This document shows, piece by piece, positions 35,975 to 37,617 of a stretch of DNA of 37,617 nt. Each line of letters begins with the position of its first letter. Positions within the stretch are counted from its first letter, which is position 1. The stretch spans positions 1-37,617 of the forward strand of contig DVFM01000053.1 of NCBI GenBank assembly GCA_018713245.1, in the 5' to 3' direction. Position numbers and translations under genes: made by a program. Below the pieces are notes generated by a model. That model saw nothing but the letters and a program-made list of their open reading frames with translations, had not been told where the DNA came from and searched no databases. Source of the DNA: Candidatus Merdivicinus intestinavium (GTDB lineage Bacteria; Bacillota; Clostridia; Oscillospirales; Ruminococcaceae).

Positions 35975-37393
35975 GTCCTCTTCCCGCTGGCGGGTCATAA
36001 GGGTATAGTCCCAGGTGGCGGGGGAAGCGTCCTTCCGCCAGGGCCGGCATTCCCAGTAATACCCCCGGAAGGGGTCCCGGGTTTCGTTCATGTGCTCCAG
36101 CAGCACGTCGTGCAGCTTGTCGCGGACAGAAGCGTGCTCCGCCGAATCGATGAGGTTGACCATCTCGCCGGGGTCGGTTTCCAGGTCGTAGAGCTCGTCG
36201 GTGGACATCAGGTTGACGGAGAGCTTGTACCGCCCGTCGAACACCGCCCGCATGGGCTGGAAGCCGCCGAAGCCGTCGTGGTCCACCTCGTAGCGGCCGA
36301 ACTCCATGAATACATAGTCGTTGACCCGCTGGGAGGGGTCCAGCACCTCGGAAAGAATGCTCTGCCCTTCGTAGACCTTGGGCACCGGGAAGCCCATGAG
36401 CTCGAAAATCGTGGGCGCAAGGTTGATGTGGGACACCGGCGATTCGTCCACCACGCCGGCCGGCAGCCCCTTGCCCCGGATAATCAGCGGGATGCGGGTG
36501 ATTTCGTCGTAAGCCGCCGGGCCTTTGGCGTAAAGGCCGTGGGAGCAGAGGAAATCCCCGTGGTCGGAGGTGTAGATAATCACGGCGTCCGGCGCGTACT
36601 GCTCCGCCGCCGCAATCACCCGGCCGATTTCCTCGTCCACATAGGAGTTGCAGCCGAAGAAGAAGGGGGCTTTAATTTCCAGCGCGTCGTTGTCCCGGCC
36701 TAAGGATTTCCCCGCCCAAACTTTCTGGTAGTCCGGCTTGTTTTCCAGGGTATCCCGGACGTTTTCGGATTTGGGGAAGCAGTAGTCCAGGTACATTTTG
36801 GAATAGGGCGGCGGGCAGATGGCGGGGTCGTGGGGCTCGTCGTAGGAAACGGTGAGGAAGAAGTCCTCCCCGCCGAATTTTTGCAGGAAATCCACCGCGC
36901 GGTTCCCCACCTTGTGGGCGTAGGTGAATTCCGCCGGGAAATCCTCGGTGAGCATCCGGGATGACTGGCGGGAGCGGAGCCGGTCCTCCGGGGACAGCTC
37001 GTCCAGGAAGCATTTCATGTCGTACCAGTAGTCGGGGTCCCAGCCCTTGGGGCAGCGCCCCAGGCCGAAATAGTCCCCGCCGTCCAGGTGCCATTTGCCG
37101 ATGTAGGCGGTGTGGACGCCGTAATCGTGCAGGCGTTCGCCCAGCGTGTGGACGTTGTCGCAGATGCCCATGGAGTTGGTCCAGCCGGAAACGGAATGGG
37201 GAAACTGTCCGGTGAAAATCCCAGCCCGGGCGGCCTGGCAGACGGGCTGGGTGGTGTAAGCCCGGTTATAACGGATGCCCCCGGCGGCCAGCGCGTCCAG
37301 GCAGGGGGTTTTCAGGCCGGTTTCCCGGTAGCAGTTTACCATGTCCCAGCGCTGGCTGTCGGTCATAATCAGAATCACTTTACGATTTTGCAT
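35903..37393 (-). CDS. Sulfatase (S1 family, Cys-type)
   Basis: ATG 37393 after AAAGGAGGG gives 496 residues. It opens with the metal-binding VILIMTDSQRWD, and the maturation motif is Cys52-Gln-Ala-Ala-Arg56 (CQAAR, the C-x-A-x-R variant), which would be converted to formylglycine. Further sites are GKWHLDGGDYFG (Lys/His), YDEPHDPAICPPPYSKMYLD, YTSDHGDFLCSHGLYAKGP and the ETDPGEMVNLI end typical of S1 sulfatases. It removes sulfate esters, probably from sulfated sugars. No signal peptide is seen, unlike most gut sulfatases, so it should act on imported substrate. An anaerobic sulfatase-maturating enzyme is needed but is not in this window. Confidence 0.94.
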   Translation of the reverse strand: MQNRKVILIMTDSQRWDMVNCYRETGLKTPCLDALAAGGIRYNRAYTTQPVCQAARAGIFTGQFPHSVSGWTNSMGICDNVHTLGERLHDYGVHTAYIGKWHLDGGDYFGLGRCPKGWDPDYWYDMKCFLDELSPEDRLRSRQSSRMLTEDFPAEFTYAHKVGNRAVDFLQKFGGEDFFLTVSYDEPHDPAICPPPYSKMYLDYCFPKSENVRDTLENKPDYQKVWAGKSLGRDNDALEIKAPFFFGCNSYVDEEIGRVIAAAEQYAPDAVIIYTSDHGDFLCSHGLYAKGPAAYDEITRIPLIIRGKGLPAGVVDESPVSHINLAPTIFELMGFPVPKVYEGQSILSEVLDPSQRVNDYVFMEFGRYEVDHDGFGGFQPMRAVFDGRYKLSVNLMSTDELYDLETDPGEMVNLIDSAEHASVRDKLHDVLLEHMNETRDPFRGYYWECRPWRKDASPATWDYTLMTRQREEDVYEERQLDYSTGLPMEEATRRKG

Positions 37394-37464
37394 AAGAAGC
37401 CCTCCTTTACTATCTTGATTATAGAGGAAATGCGCGAAAAAATCAACCGGAAGGCGCAAAAAAC

Positions 37465-37484
37465 GGCGCGGGGATTCCCGCGCC
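37465..37484. terminator. GC hairpin preceding element copy C
   Basis: GGCGCGGG (37465-37472) and CCCGCGCC (37477-37484) with a GATT loop. It lies upstream of the sulfatase gene (minus strand) and next to copy C, like the hairpins beside copies A and B. Confidence 0.5.
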
Positions 37485-37617
37485 CCAGCCTGTCGAAAAA
37501 GAGAGAATGGTCTGGCAAATTGCACAAAGAGGTGTTGTTTGCTGACGCAAATGAGCCGCCGATAAAAGCTTGGAAAATTCTAACCCGTCGTTTTGCAAGC
37601 AAAATGACGGCGCGGGG
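37485..37617 (+). repeat. Dispersed intergenic element, copy C (cut by window end)
   Basis: Starts CCAGCCTGTCGAAAAAGAG, then GGTCTGGCAAA and the core TTTGCTGACGCAAATGAGCC (37538-37557). About 25 nt later there is a CGTTTTGC-AA-GCAAAATGACG-type hairpin (arms CCGTCGTTTTGC / GCAAAATGACGG). The end of the window truncates it. Confidence 0.8.

Noticed and set aside
35538-37567. Exact 2000-bp spacing between element cores B and C
   Set aside because: Probably coincidence: the interval contains an ordinary sulfatase gene and there is no other periodicity.

Overview
The window looks like the chromosome of a GC-rich, strictly fermentative gut Clostridium relative (Oscillospirales/Ruminococcaceae type). 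The reasons are GGAGG-type ribosome binding sites, consensus TTGACA-17-TATAAT promoters, a CIRCE site in front of clpB, a Rex box in front of a bifunctional adhE, a Gram-positive LCP cell-wall protein, a lipobox lipoprotein, and many glycan-degrading enzymes. No plasmid, phage or CRISPR module is visible. The genus assignment is inference only.

Left arm (1-8400): a ParB-fold-like hypothetical gene whose 3' end has been overwritten by a stray sulfatase 3' end (217-829), then a minus-strand carbohydrate block. That block holds a GH31 alpha-glycosidase, a uroporphyrinogen-decarboxylase-fold protein, a large unassigned toroid-like protein (these three form one operon) and a separately transcribed GH123/DUF4091 enzyme. 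Middle-left (8540-16200): a lipoprotein, an Ala/Pro/Lys-rich coiled-coil protein convergent and overlapping with a zinc-ribbon membrane protein, a hexuronate operon (S66 peptidase, mannonate dehydratase uxuA, SDR mannonate oxidoreductase uxuB) divergent from an AraC regulator, and an LCP protein.

Middle (16300-26400): tRNA-Ser(GGA) with tandem terminators, a GH29/GH42-like glycosidase with a structured leader, pyrE, Rex-regulated adhE, a UvrD/PcrA-like helicase and a type Ic aspartate aminotransferase. Right (26400-37400): HrcA-regulated clpB, a MarR regulator divergent from a HEAT-repeat protein, a CopZ-like protein, an AraC regulator divergent from a GH2 beta-galactosidase, an XRE regulator divergent from a small acidic protein with mirrored leaders, and a sulfatase.

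Functionally, six to seven enzymes (GH31, GH123, GH2, GH29-like, the 622-residue protein, sulfatase, uronate pathway) point to use of host or plant glycans that may be sulfated and uronate-containing. None of them shows a signal peptide and no transporter is present, so oligosaccharides are probably imported by systems encoded elsewhere and dismantled in the cytoplasm.

The least conventional sequence is non-coding. A dispersed element of about 85 bp is present three times (about 904, 35484 and 37485). A chain of seven palindromes lies between XRE and the sulfatase. About 135 bp of sulfatase 3' end plus terminator is duplicated in inverted orientation 35 kb apart. I found no clear new protein system; the repeat family and the duplicated gene tail are the best leads.
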